NCBI GenBank assembly: GCA_036023115.1
Contig: JAYKKT010000047.1
Span: 408,501 to 472,500, forward strand
Length of the DNA stretch: 64,000 bases
Direction: 5' to 3'
From: Brasenia schreberi
Lineage: Eukaryota > Streptophyta > Magnoliopsida > Nymphaeales > Cabombaceae
Shown one piece after another: positions 33,585 through 45,831 of the stretch; positions within the stretch are counted from its first letter, which is position 1, and each line of letters begins with the position of its first letter. The notes beneath the pieces are model-generated. The model did no database searches and had not been told where the DNA came from. It was given only the letters and a program-made list of their open reading frames with translations. The translations under genes and the position numbers were made by a program.

Positions 33585-34880
33585 AAATTCTGGTGATTGA
33601 CTGAGGAGTTCCAAATTATATGATAGGAGATAAATCTGGTTTTAAAGAATATAAAGTTACTTCTACACCTCAATATGTAAAGATGGCCAATGGCTCCTTA
33701 ATTTTAATGGAAGGAATAGGAGAAATTGAAGGGAAGAATTTTAAACTTAATTCAGTGATATCCATTCCCAAATTTTCAGTAAATTTACTTTCTGTAAGCT
33801 CTTTGGTTAAAGACATGAATTGTTCAATTACATTTTCTCCATTTGGTTGTGTGTTTCAGGATCTGAGGACGAGAAGAACCTTTGGACGTGGTGAATTGAA
33901 AAATGGGTTATACTTAATTCTTGGTCCACATCCTATAATACAGAGAAGAGCATTGGCAGTTACTCCAGCAGAAGAAGAAATAAGACTTTGGCATAGTAGA
34001 TTAAGACACCTACCTATTTTAAAGATTCATGAGTTTGTTCCTTTTGTAATTCCAAAAGACATGGTTATTCAATGTGATGTATGTCAGAGAGCTAAACACC
34101 ATAGAGCATCATTTTCTAGTAGTAACTCTAAGTCGTTAGTTCCATTTGAGTTAATACATTATGATGTATGGGGTCCATGTTTGACACCTTCTTTGAGCAA
34201 TTTTAAATACTTTGTTACTTTCATTGATGATTATTCTCGATGTGCCCATGGAGTATTTTTAATGCAAAACGGAGCGAATTAGGAGTTTTTTCTATCTTTC
34301 CAAAATTTTTATAAATGAAATAAAAAATTCCAATTTGGTGTTCCAATTTGTACTTTGCATAGTGATAATGCACATGAATTTTATCTTAACTAGTGCTTTT
34401 CAACATTTTATGGCATTTAATGACATTCTTCACCAAACATCTTGTGCTTATACCCCTCAACAAAATGGGGTTGCAAGCGCAAAAAGCGAGACACTGAGTG
34501 AAAGCGGCTTAACCGAACCCTCTTTGCTTTATGGTACCGTGTTCTTGCTTCGTGATTTCAGAGGCGATGTGGTTTCATTGCACTGCTACTTGATTAACCG
34601 CGTGCATAACCCGATTATGATTAACTAGAGTACCCCACGCTTTGTGTTGTTTCTCGTAAACCCCTCCATTTCCTTGCGTACTCGTGTCTTTGGAGTCGAC
34701 GTTGTTTTGTTCATAATCTCGCTCTTGGTATTGACAAATTTACGCACGCTACATCATCAAATGTGTTTTCTCTGGAGTTATTCGGTCGCAGGAAAAGTTA
34801 GGATCGTTGATTTTAATTCTAACTACTCTCCCACATAATGTTACCTAGTCTCGTCGATGTAACATTTTTTTAGAACAACC
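33585..34880 (+). pseudogene. Copia copy 1 protease and integrase remnant
   Basis: The protease active site, normally DSG, reads D-stop-G (TGA at 33602-33604). A 220-codon open frame follows with the gag-pre-integrase motif LWHSRLRHL, the zinc-finger CDVCQRAKHH and the integrase start HYDVWGP and FIDDYSR. From about 34,270 frames break. HSDNAHEF and HQTSCAYTPQQNGVA are still seen, then about 400 bp in which integrase is only just traceable (GDVVSLHCYLINRV). Confidence 0.88.
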
Positions 34881-35235
34881 TTTACGGATGCATACTGATA
34901 TTTTACCTGTTTACGGCGTCATCTCTCTTTGGAATAGATTTTCTGCTGGAAACTGATGAACGGGATTCATCAATGAAACCCCAGCAGGATGTTATGCACT
35001 TTTTCTTCATGGGTCAGCATCATGCAATCTTCACATTCAACATTTTGGGGTTGAAGACCGGAAAAGATGTCTCTCCCCAGAAATGCTTCTCTTCTGGTGG
35101 CTGAACAATAACGACTGCTATAAGCATAGAAAAATTTTCGGTCCATTATAATTTCTTAAGCTATCATCCATTTATCTCTCCTTATTTATACTAACATATC
35201 ATCCTTGTCCTCTGTTTCAATTCAAGTGCATATTC

Positions 35236-36183
35236 ATGAGGCACTTGATCATCTGGAATCTTGAGCAAACCATGATTGATGAAATACAAGCACTTGAAAA
35301 AAATCAGACATGGGAAGTCAATGAATTACCACCAAGAAGGAAAGCAGTAAGTTATAAATGGGTGTATACTGTAAAATTTAAAGCTGATGGATCGTTAGAA
35401 AGATATAAGGCAAGACTAGTGGCTCGTGGCTATAGTCAATCATATGGAATTGACTATGAAGAAACATTCGCACCTGTAGCAAAACTCACATCTATACGAG
35501 TCATTATCAGCATTGCAGCACAAAAGAATTGGACCATGTGGCAGCTTGATGTAAAAAATGCATTTTTACAGGGAGAACTCAAAGAAGAAGTGTATATGGA
35601 GCTACCACCCGGATATGCAAATTCTACTAATAAGGTCTGCAGGTTAAAGAAGGCAATTTATGGACTAAAATAGTCTCCTAGAGCATGGTTTGAAAAATTC
35701 AGTAAGAGCATTATTAGTCTTGGATATCAGAAGAGTGTGAGTGATCACACGTTATTTTTTAAAAAAAGAAAAAAATTGACAGTATTACTAATATACGTTG
35801 ATGATATTATTGTGACAGGAGATGATAGTGAAGAAATTCACAAATTGAAACAGGATCTACATCGACTGTTTGATATCAAGGATTTGGGAAGATTACATTA
35901 TTTTCTGGGTATTGAGGTGGCCTACTCAAGTACTAACATCTTTCTGAATTAGAGGAAATATACATTGGACCTACTACAAGAGGTTAAATTGAAAAATTGC
36001 AAGCCAATATATACTCCCAAAGATGTCAATCATAAACTTAGAATAGATGATGGTGATTATAAGGTGGATACAACTCGGTATCAACAACTTGTTGGAAAAC
36101 TTATTTCCAGATATTGCATATTGACCATCACCATCACATATGGATGCCTTTCAATCAACTTGTACCTGTCACAACAAAATTGA
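35236..36183 (+). pseudogene. Copia copy 1 reverse transcriptase remnant
   Basis: RVT_2-type reverse transcriptase with KWVYTVKFKADGSLERYKAR, WQLDVKNAFLQGEL and the catalytic YVDDIIVTG. Two glutamine positions have become TAG: after AIYGLK (35,671) and after STNIFLN (35,950). Otherwise the frame is open, so this is the best-preserved part of the element. Confidence 0.93.
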
Positions 36184-36239
36184 AGGTCAGGAAGTCAGTG
36201 TGTCAACTGATATATAACCCCTATATGAAAAAGCAAGCA

Positions 36240-36585
36240 CTTAACGGTTGAATATAGAGCAATTGTATCAGGCATATGTGAAGGAAAATGGTTGCGTTCT
36301 TTACTGACAGAGATAGGCCTATATTCAGATGAACCTGTACCTATATTTTGTCACAGTAAAGCAGCAATAATGATAGCCTCTAATCTGATCTATCATGAGA
36401 GAACAAAACATATTGAAATTGATTGTCACTTTATACGAGACAGTATACACACTAAAGAATTTCAGTTAGAACATATGAGGTCAGGAAGTCAGTGTGCTGA
36501 TATTCTTACTAAAGCACTTAATAGAAACCTTTTGATGAGATTATGTAGCAAGTTGGGTGTAACATCTATCTTTCACCCAACTTGA
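36240..36585 (+). pseudogene. Copia copy 1 RNase H C-terminal remnant
   Basis: It retains IFCHSKAAIMIASN, HERTKHIEIDCHFIRD and a CADILTKAL end. The N-terminal half with the first catalytic Asp (the YSDADWAG-type motif) is deleted, and a short duplicated sequence sits at the gap. Confidence 0.88.
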
Positions 36586-36591
36586 GGGGGA

Positions 36592-36788
36592 GTGTTAAAG
36601 AATTCTGCAAAACAAAAGAGATATCAACAGCCGACATATTCATTCTTATCAGTGTTATTTATCCTGTGCATTATGTCTTTCTTTTTTTGTTTTTAAAGTT
36701 AGCTTTAAATAAGCCTCATTAATGGCATTCTTGTAATTTAGAGAATCTTTGTACAACTGATATTTAAGGGTTCAAACCCTATCAACCA
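36592..36788 (+). repeat. 3' LTR of copia copy 1
   Basis: It starts TGTTAAAG directly after the purine tract. The right end was set at ATCAACCA by comparison with the 5' LTR and is approximate. Confidence 0.75.
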
Positions 36789-36924
36789 ATTGTACTTTTG
36801 CAGAGAAAAGAAAGTGATTAGCGGGGGACGACTACATAGACCGCACCTCCTCCATCTTCTCAACTAAGTCACCATTATTATTTGCTTATTTGATTTGATA
36901 TTATTTGCACAACTCTCCCTCTCT

Positions 36925-38101
36925 CTCCCAACTTTGTAGAGGATAATGAAGTTAAGGGATATTGAATGCAACGCCCTTATAAGATTCATCTACTAGGTGC
37001 AACATTTATTTAGAGCTACGTAAGTATATAGATAGCATTGGAGATTTTGGAGGGAAATTGCCCCAAATGCGAGCATATATATTTTGCTTTTTGATAAATT
37101 ATTATTTCTTCATTCTTATGACTTGTGTTGTTTCTCAATTGCAATACTTCATTTATTATGCTTTATTTTAGATGAATGGTGGGCTCAATATGGTATAGAT
37201 CATACCGAATTTATCGAGGTTTGCTCAACGCATATTAAGCCAAAGGAAAGAATTGAAGTTTTTTTAACGCATTTAAACAACGAAGAGAAACAGATTGGAG
37301 CATGCTTGTCTTTGTGATTTGGTATATGTTGCATACAATATGAAGTTAAGGCAAAGGTAAAAAGATATTTTTGTTATATATTTGTTATTCCTTATATTTA
37401 TAAGTTTTAACTCATAAGTAATGATATCTTCTAACTTCTAAGTAAATTGTATTCTTTATTTTGTTTTCTTTATAAATAAATACATAGAGATGAAAGAAAG
37501 GCACAGAAGATGCCATATGATCGAATTAGCTACGAAAATGTTGATATTTTTTATGATTGGGTCAAAGAAGAAGAGCTTCCTATTATTATAGAGGATGCAA
37601 ATTGGAGAGCAGTAGAAGCATAAACAAAGATTGGAGATGACGATGTAGAAGGCGAAGGATTGGATGACCCAATTTTGGAAGAAGAGGAAGGAGATGATGG
37701 TGGTGATGATGCAGTGACCCTGATTATAATGCTTATGATGCATTTGTTAATTATGATCCATATTTCGTGGAATCAAACAATGAAACAATGAAATTGGACT
37801 TTGATGTATGTTAACTTTAAGTTTAACTTTCTTACTTTTATAGGCTTATAAACTCATGGTATTAGCTTATTGATCGTGAAAATATCATTTTAAGTTGCAT
37901 TATGATTGTGTTCTCTACAACTTTGTAACCTTATGTTTTTTAATTGCATTTTTTCATATTTTTTTGGATGTTTTGGATTTTTTTTGAATTTTATAAAATA
38001 ATTCAATTTTATATGTCGTATCATACCCTACGATACAACATGATTATCGTGTATCAATGCCATGTACGATACAGGCACCGATACACTAATTGTAACATTG
38101 G
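36925..38101 (+). mobile_element. hAT transposase 3' half, relic B1, with right terminus
   Basis: Broken frames give hAT C-terminal features: DEWWAQYGIDHTEF, then DLVYVAYNMKLRQR, then RISYENVDIFYDWVKEEE, and an acidic Gly/Asp/Glu tail. This matches the C-terminal order of plant BED/hAT dimerisation transposases. The right end carries GTATCG/CGATAC repeats and stops at TAATTGTAACATTG near 38,101. A probable intron separates the DLVYV and RISYENV segments. The left terminus was not found; the left boundary is where similarity to relic B2 starts. Confidence 0.75.
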
Positions 38102-38929
38102 TTTTATAACTTATATCATGGTTATACTTTATATTGTGTGCATTTCTTAAATCATTATATTATTAAATGGTCTTTTCAAACTTATCAAAATCGCATCTCG
38201 TTGTATTATTTGGTATGATTTAATCGCATGGCAGTACATGAATCGAACAATTTATGCACATGTAAAGCAGCAATGAATGAATATCGTGCCATATTGTAAG
38301 TTACTGCTTTTTTTCGTGGAAACCAGAAATAGATGGTTTAAAGCAGGATTCCAAACCAGTCGTTTTTTTCTCTCATACCCTCTCACTAAATCCCTTTTGC
38401 TAGATTTCAAAGACAAAAAACAAGACTTTCACCTAAACTTGTGAAATCCATAGGGTTTTTGTGAAATCAGTAGCATACTCCCTCCCTTGGGTTCCTAATC
38501 CTTTTCACCCAATTTTTCACTAGAAAAAGTGGGGTTTTCATAGATTCTAAAAACCTCACTTTCCCAAAGCCTTTCCTTTGTTGTATTTTATATCCAACTT
38601 GAAAGTACTTCACTCTAGTACATGAAAGCAATAGACTTGCAAATAGGTGTAATTTCTATAATGAGTTGCATAAAGCAGTGTCTTACAAGAACGACAAGAG
38701 ATGCTAATACTTATAGTTCTATGCTTGAAGCTATAAAGTATCAAATACAATAGTGTTTAGAAAGAAACAAAAATGTTTGAACCTCTTGAAGATATTTTCA
38801 AGAGATATATAAGGACAAAACACATAATCGAGGAGGAGACCGCTAAATAGATAAGGAGAAGTGAGAAAAGGGTAAGAGTGTGGGTTTTGATTGCAATAAT
38901 CATGGAGTTATTTCATATTCCATGGTGAG
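38102..38929. other. AT-rich stretch left of hAT relic B2
   Basis: No gene was recognised. Part of it may be upstream sequence of relic B2 that is too diverged to identify. Confidence 0.35.
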
Positions 38930-38967
38930 AGCCCCAACTCCTCCCTACATTGCACATTGCATAGACT

Positions 38968-40125
38968 CAGTGTTGTCTGACGCGTATCGTATCGCATATC
39001 GCTGGGCTCCACGATACGGGCGTATCGTATCGTAGCGTATCATACTTTAATATTAAAAAATTAAAAAATATTTTAAAAATTAAGAAAAATTAGTAAAGTA
39101 ATTGCTTTGAATTCATATAATGCAAAGTTTAGTACACTTTAAGCATTCAACATTGAATAATTGCATCCAAATTTACATATTTTGAAGCAAAAAATGAAAT
39201 ACATTTACATTTTACATATTATAATCAAGATTATCAACTAAATAATCTTAATCTTCTCGTTGTTGAAGATCCTCATCCTCACCATCACCACCTTCTACTT
39301 GAAATTCAAAATCTTCATCTCCTTCATGATGTTGTTGCAACTTGCAATCCTTTCAAATTAATCCATGCTATGTCTTCTTCAGTAAGGAGTGCATTTTCTT
39401 CGTTATCTTTCATAATCCACTCATCTAATATATCAAAATTAACAAACTGCTATCTTTGTACATGTAGTTGTCATATTTGTTAATTTTCATATGTGAGCAA
39501 AACGATGAGCTCCATTTCTTTGATTATAGAGTCTATGACACTTCATTGATGTGATATTGTTACTTGATGATATCCTCTTTTTCTCTTACTGGAGACTAGC
39601 TTTTTAACTAATGCTTGAGCTTCATTTCTCTCTTCACAGACTGAGTTAAGCCTCACACATGCTGATCATGTTCAACTCAATGGAAGTCATGTAAGGTGAA
39701 CCCTAAAATAGTCAAGTTGTGAAATCCCCACTCAATGAATCGAGACAACGAAATTGTTCTTCATTGTTTGTGATTTTATGAAATTAGAAACTGGTAGCAC
39801 AAATATACCTAAAAGTTGGCAACGGAAAGGGAAATGATTTTATCACAATTTTTATTTGTTTATAAATTATTCTTATTCAATAAAATTCTTATAAACTAAC
39901 CCGAATTTACATGTTACATACACAGCTTGCAATCCCAAACAAGCATATCGGAGGATGCCTTGGAGAGAAGTAAAGAGAGGCCAAAAACCTATAAAAAAAA
40001 ATTGAATTTTTTTTTTGGGCGTATCGTGCGATACAAAGCGAAAAATCCTCATTTGCGATACATATGGGTGTATCGTATCGTGGTCGCACTGTATCGTACG
40101 ATACAGTGTGATACGGATAACACTC
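38968..40125 (-). mobile_element. Deletion-derivative hAT element, copy N2, with 8-bp target duplication
   Basis: About 1.16 kb, bounded by the perfect repeat CATAGACT at 38960-38967 and 40126-40133. The ends are inverted (CAGTGTTGTCTGACGCG on the left, complement GAGTGTTATCCG on the right) with dense GTATCG repeats. On the minus strand it keeps a transposase-like end: DILDEWIMKD, then ALLTEEDIAWINLKGL, resembling the usual EEDLAWL C-terminus of hAT proteins. Clearly the same family as N1. Confidence 0.93.
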
Positions 40126-41061
40126 CATAGACTTGGTGCTTCAAGAATTGAGTATATGAGTGAAATTAAAAGAAGTATTAATGTATGTAAAAATATTACA
40201 AAATTGTTTATAATCATTCATCTGTATTGCATTTGATGAGAACCCACACTAATGGTAGGGAATTGATTAGGAATGCAATGACAACATTTGTTACGAATAT
40301 GATTACTATTCAAAATCATCGTACATGTTCGTGACGGGAATGGTGTTTCTTAAGTTAGTTCAAAAGTGTGAGGATTGTTATAGTTTATATCATTTTAAAT
40401 GCTAACTTTGGGATAAGTGTGATATATTTTTTAGGATGACCATGTCATTGGTATATACATATGATGCAAAGAATATGGTCAATTTAGAAATATAAGCAAA
40501 TCGTGACCATAAATGGATAATTCTTAAAAAGATTTGGTAGATACTTGATGCATGTAGAATTGACAAATGTGTCATGATTTACTAGATGTTGATAGCTTCT
40601 TAATCCCTTCGTTACATTTTCAACCACTTTTGTGAAACATAAAGAAGTTAAGAAGAGGATAATACAATTGACCTTTTACACGATTCATATAGTTGGTGTA
40701 GCATTCATTTGCAGCTTAGTAAATATATGGACAGTATTGGAGATCTTTGCAAGCGGATTGTTAGAGAACTCTACTCTCAAATGCGCCCATTGGTTTATTA
40801 ATTTACTATATAAAACTTTTTTTATTTTGATTTCATTGTCAATTACATTGCTTCTTATTTTATTTATTATTTTTATTTAAATGAATGACGGGTTTGCTTT
40901 GGTGTAGATATACATCAACTTGTCAAGGTAAGATCAATGCATATTGAGCTAAACTTGTGGTTTTCTAGGGTGTGAACAGAATCAGAGTTTTCTTGAATGT
41001 ATTCATAGAAAGAAAAGAATTATATTAGAGCATGTGGCCAATGTAATTTGGTTATTATTTC

Positions 41062-41342
41062 TGAGATACAACCCAAATAAGAAAATTAATAAATCAAGCA
41101 ACAAATATCATCAAAATAGTGCAAGGAGGTGTCGGCATCACCATTGGTTGTCGCACCCTCTCTCTTATTCAATTCCCAAAGTAAAACATGGTACACTTAG
41201 GGCTAATTATATTAGTTTATAACTTAAAAGACCTAAATGACCCTAATTAGTAAACCTAATAATACTTAGCCCTATGGTGATCTGTATGGGGCCAAATACA
41301 AGAAATAAATTCAGAAACATAAACTAACAAGAATCTCCAACA
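41062..41342 (-). repeat. 3' LTR of copia copy 2
   Basis: It begins TGTTGGAGATTCTTG on the minus strand after the purine tract and ends TGTATCTCA at 41062. The first 135 bases from 41,062 match the other LTR at 45,832-45,963. Confidence 0.85.
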
Positions 41343-41632
41343 CGCCCCCTGATGTTGGGTCGTGAATACTTGAAACACCCAACTTGCCGAGAGTTTTCTT
41401 TAATTCATTCACAGCTATTGGTTTTGTAAGAATATAAGAAAACTGGTCTTCAGGATGATGTGAAAATTCCTTGGGAAACCTTTAATGTGATAAAATGACA
41501 GTCAACTTCGATATATTTTGCTCTCTCGTGGAAAACTATATTATAAGCCATTTGAAGTGCAGCTTTACTGTTTGTAAAAAAAATAGCTGTAATAATCCTT
41601 ACAATACAAATTTCTTCCAATAGTGATAAAAT

Positions 41633-41875
41633 CTATAATCCCTCATACATACCAAGGGCAATCGCACGATACTCTGCTTCAGTACTAAATTTGGCTACCA
41701 CTAATTGTTTCTTGCTTCTCAAAGTTACTAGATTTCCCCACACATACTGAGCAAGTAATCCAAAAGTGGATCTGCAAGGACCGTTATTGATCACACGCCA
41801 ATCTACATCCGAATAAATTTCAATATTTTCTATGTGACCTCTTACGAGAAAACAAGCCCTTCCACAAGGAGTCAT
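41633..41875 (-). pseudogene. Copia copy 2 RNase H remnant
   Basis: It shows IYSDVDWRVINN (the YSDADW catalytic motif), GNLVTLRSKKQ and KFSTEAEYRAIALGMYEGL. The open frame covers the N-terminal half of RNase H. Confidence 0.9.
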
Positions 41876-42439
41876 TTTTAAAATACCTCAAAATACCGTT
41901 GTACAAAAAGATTAAGATGTTCCTTAGGTTGGATTGTTCATAAAATTGGCTCACAACACTCACCGAGAAACTTAGATGTCAAGTGCTTGGTGTGAGACAA
42001 GTAGATGAGCCTTCCTACAAGTCTCTAATATCTTCCTTTGTCGACAGAGTGCCTCCTTCCTTTAAACCCCAATTTGCAAGTTGAATCCATTAGGAATATT
42101 CTGCCGGTTTGCAGCCAAGCATCCCAGCTTTCCTCAAGTAAATCATGGTGTATTTCCTCTCGAGAAATAGAGATTCCTTTACCGAGAGCGAGCCACTTCC
42201 ATGCCCGAGGAAGTATTTCTGTGTTACGCTTGATTCCTTGATTTCAAACTCATTGGCTAGAAGAATTTTTAGCTTCTACATTTCTTCACGGTTGTCTCCT
42301 TTCTTTGGAGGATAATGCTTATCATCATACAATGGAGGAGAAGGATTTTTTTCTCTTTGTTGGTCGTTATTAACACTGTGGTGCGATCCGATTGCCTTGA
42401 ATATAATCCCATCTTTTGATCGTCATGTGTGAACCAGAG

Positions 42440-43143
42440 TCAAACCACGCTCTAGGTGATTGTTTTAATCCATAAATTAATTTCTTCAGCTTGCATACTT
42501 TGTGTGACTCTGTTCTCTAATTATAACCAGGTAGTAAGTCCATATAAATATCCTTAGTAAGATCTCCTTGAAGAAACGCGTTCTTCACATCCAGTTGCCA
42601 TAAGTATCATTTCTGATTCACTGTCACACTTAAGAGAATTCTGATAGTATTTAATTTTGCAACGGGCGCAAATGTTTCGATATAGTCAATCCTATAGGAT
42701 TGACAATAACCTTTAGCCACCAACCTGACTTTCTATCTTTCTATATTCCCATATGCTCGATACTTGATAGTGTATACCCATTTGCAACAAAAGATCTTCC
42801 TCTTTGAGGGTAACTCTGTAAGTTCCTAGGTGTGATTCATTATAGTTGTCTTCCATTATGCACATTGTTCAGCTTCTTCATATGTCCTAGGTATATAAGC
42901 CTTATTTGCATTCATTACAAATAACTGATATTCTTTTGAATAATTAGAATAGGATACCATTTTATGAATAGGATATTTGGCTCTTTCTTTTTTTCCTTTA
43001 CAAAGTGGAATAGGTAAATCATATGAATTACTAGAAGGTTTTACCTCAGTACTTACTAGAATTGATTCAGGAGTCGAATCTTGGTTGAGGGTAGCATTAG
43101 GATTTGCTAGGACTATCTTTCTCCTCTTGAATAAGTCCGCCAT
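42440..43143 (-). pseudogene. Copia copy 2 linker and reverse transcriptase remnant
   Basis: A linker frame (42,856-43,143) ends with NANKAYIPRTYEEAEQ. The reverse transcriptase follows with [35 protein letters not shown] and YGLKQSPRAWF. The YVDD catalytic box and the sequence after it are lost. Several stops are present. Confidence 0.85.
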
Positions 43144-43660
43144 TTCTTTCCTTCAGCTTAATTTATTGTATCTTCATTCCTTTCTTCCATTAGCAATATC
43201 GTTAAGACGATACTATTGAGAGAATTTGATACTTTACTGGCATCTCCATCAAAGTACTATAAGTTTTCATGAAAGGTAACATCCATGATGATATACCACT
43301 TCCTCTTTTCAGGGTTATAACACTTGTATCTCTTCTAAGTAGAGGAATATCCCAAGAAAATACACTTGACTGCCCTAACATCAAGTTTGTCTCTCGCATT
43401 ACCAGAAATATGTACAAAACAAGTGCATCCAAACACCCTTAGTGGAATATGGAATAATTTTTTAGGACATAAAGTATGAAAGGGAGAATCACTATTGAGT
43501 ACATTGGTAGGCATCTAGTTTATAAAAAAATAGCAGTTAGAACAGCTTCACACCAATAGGTTTTTAGGACATTATTTTCAATCAATAAGGTTCTTGCAAC
43601 TTTCAAAATATGCCTGTTTTTTCTCCTAGAAACTCCATTTTGATGTGGGGATTAAAAACT

Positions 43661-43900
43661 TGATGTTTGGTGTAATATTTCATAACTCAAGAAATATGAA
43701 TTTAGATATTGGGACATGATGTTTGGTGTAATATTTCATGACTCAAGAAATATGAATTTAGATATTGGGACATGAATTCAAACTCATTATCACTACGAAT
43801 GATTTTGATCGGTAACTGAAATTGATTATGAATAAATTGACAATACATAGGGAGGATATTTCTCACTTCATCCTTGGTTTTCATAAGGTAGACCATAGTG
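43661..43900 (-). pseudogene. Copia copy 2 integrase remnant with a 56-bp tandem duplication
   Basis: It contains KIIRSDNEFEFMSQYLNSYF, the integrase core around the second catalytic Asp, and LHQTSCPNI. A 56-bp unit is repeated at 43,661-43,716 and 43,717-43,772 with one mismatch. The length is not a multiple of three, so it shifts the frame. Confidence 0.85.
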
Positions 43901-44230
43901 AAACGAGTGCAATCATCAATAAAGGAAATAAAATATTTGTACCCTTAGTGAAGTAGTAGAACATCGGCCCTAAACATTAGTATGAATAATTTCAAAAGGT
44001 TGAGAAGTTCTAGATTCATTCAATGGAAAAGACACGATGATGTTTGGCCATTTGGCAAGTTTTACATTGTAAATCAAATCACTACAACTAGAAAATACTA
44101 GTAATATCATGTCCCAGTCTTCGACGCCATAAGATCAAATCTTCTTTCCTCTTTTCTGTAGTGTAGGTAGATTGCATTATTGTTTTATTGGTCTCCTCGA
44201 AGACATAAAAGTCCCTTTCTCATGCTACCC

Positions 44231-44638
44231 CTAACCAAAGATTTTCCCCGTCCTTAGTTCCTGAAATACAACACAAGTAGAATTGAATGTTACGATACAA
44301 TTCAAGTCTTTGAACAAGGCATGTATAGATAACAAATTAATTAAAATATTCAAAACATGTAAAACGTTTTTCACAGTTCCAAAATCTTTAGTTATACTCC
44401 CTTTTCCCAAGATGGAAATGGTGGATCCATCAGCCAATTTGATGTTTATCCCCTTCTGAATTGATTGATAATCATCAAAAGATTCTTTCATTCCAACCAT
44501 ATGATCAGTCGCCCCCGAATCAACTATCCATATCCTAGAATTAGTTGAGAATACATTACCTAATGTCATGAAGGAGAACAGATAGGCCATGGTAGCTTTT
44601 GAATCAATACTAGAAGAAGTAGATGCAGTCTGTGACAC
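44231..44638 (-). pseudogene. Copia copy 2 protease remnant
   Basis: A 135-codon open frame holds the aspartic protease motif IWIVDSGATDHMVG followed by IKLADGSTISILGKGSI and LLSIHALFKDLNC, the usual protease-to-pre-integrase order. Confidence 0.9.
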
Positions 44639-44702
44639 AGTTACTCTAGCTTTGCGATCTTCTAATTCCTTCTTATCTCAGCCAATGAATTCATCCCTGT
44701 TT

Positions 44703-45653
44703 CTACCTTTTGTGTCTCACTATGATCACAGAAATAGGCCCTATTAGGTTTATTTTGAAAATAGGTAGCCTACCCACTAATTCCCAACATGTTTCTTTTG
44801 TATGTCTAGTTTTGCCACAGTAAGAACATGTAAGCTTATCCTTTTTATCTGATCTTCCTCTACCTCTGCCACCATATCCACCTATGCCACACACATGTGA
44901 CGTATTTGTATTTTGCCTACAAATGCAGTAGTGTTTGGATTGTTTTTTTCTTCTTTTCCTAAGTGCTTTATGTCTTCTTTCCGTAGAAGTAGAGTGTATA
45001 CGGTACTTACAAAGGTAGATTCTATATGAAAGTTCCACTTGACTGAGAATGTTATTTTTAGCCGCCTCATAATCTGAAGAGATACCCCACAAAAGTTCAA
45101 AGACTTTTCGTTCTTCAAATTCTTACATTTCTTTCTTTTGTCCAATTCTGATATTTGGTCTTCGAATAAAAATGCAGTTCCTCCCATAAGCCACGAAATT
45201 CAGCATAATACTCACTAACCTTCTTCCTTGTCTACATCTTCTAATCTTTTCCATAATTTCATACTTCTTTGTCACATTCTTTCTTTTGACATATGCATCT
45301 TGGGCAACCAATCAAATATCCTTTGCCGACTCTAGAAATATAAAAGTACTTTCAATAGGAGTCATGGATTGAATAAGTCATGCACTTACAAGAGCAATTT
45401 TTCAACACCATTTAGAGTAGGATGGATAAAAAATATCGGGCATGAGAATATCTCTAATCAAGTAATCCCATCGCCCCCTTACCATCACTGCTAGTTCGAT
45501 GGATCTAGCCCATTCGAAATAATTTTTTTCATCTAACCTTATATTTGTAATTTGAAAGCCTTCTCCTTTATCCGAACTAATATTCTCACCATAATCTGTC
45601 ATTTTTCTTCTTTCAGTTATGACAATTGAAATGAAATTTTCTTTCTTTTTCAA
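44703..45653 (-). pseudogene. Copia copy 2 gag remnant
   Basis: It starts around ITNIRLDEKNYFEWARSIEL and VRGRWDYL (copia gag N-terminus) and continues through broken frames to the zinc knuckle CSYCGKTRHTKETC near 44,810-44,850. Confidence 0.88.
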
Positions 45654-45815
45654 CGATTCCTTTTCCCTATTGCTAGAAAAGTTTTTTTAGAAACAATACT
45701 GATTAAAAAATAACTGACCTTATTGAAATTTTCTCTAATTGTAATCAATCCACGCAACCCTAATCATGTCTTCTTCTTCAAATCTACTGTAAAAGTGTTT
45801 TAATCTCATAGATTA

Positions 45816-45828
45816 GGCTCTGATACCA
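45816..45828 (-). other. Primer-binding site of copia copy 2
   Basis: TGGTATCAGAGCC on the minus strand is complementary to the 3' end of initiator tRNA-Met, the usual plant copia primer. It lies three bases from the LTR edge. Confidence 0.9.
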
Positions 45829-45831
45829 TAT

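Larger units (their letters stand above)
32553..36788 (+). mobile_element. Ty1/copia retrotransposon, copy 1, degenerate, both LTRs present
   Basis: Direct terminal repeats begin TGTTAAAGAATTCTGC at 32553 and 36592. The 3' repeat follows a purine tract, TTGAGGGGGAG (36582-36591). The 5' LTR is about 152 bp and the 3' LTR about 197 bp; the 5' copy lacks about 45 bp between CATTCTT and ATCAACCA. Domain order is gag, protease, integrase, reverse transcriptase, RNase H, which is copia order. The primer-binding site and the N-terminal part of gag are missing. Stops and frameshifts occur in every domain, so it is non-autonomous. The flanking 5-bp duplication was not confirmed. Confidence 0.93.
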
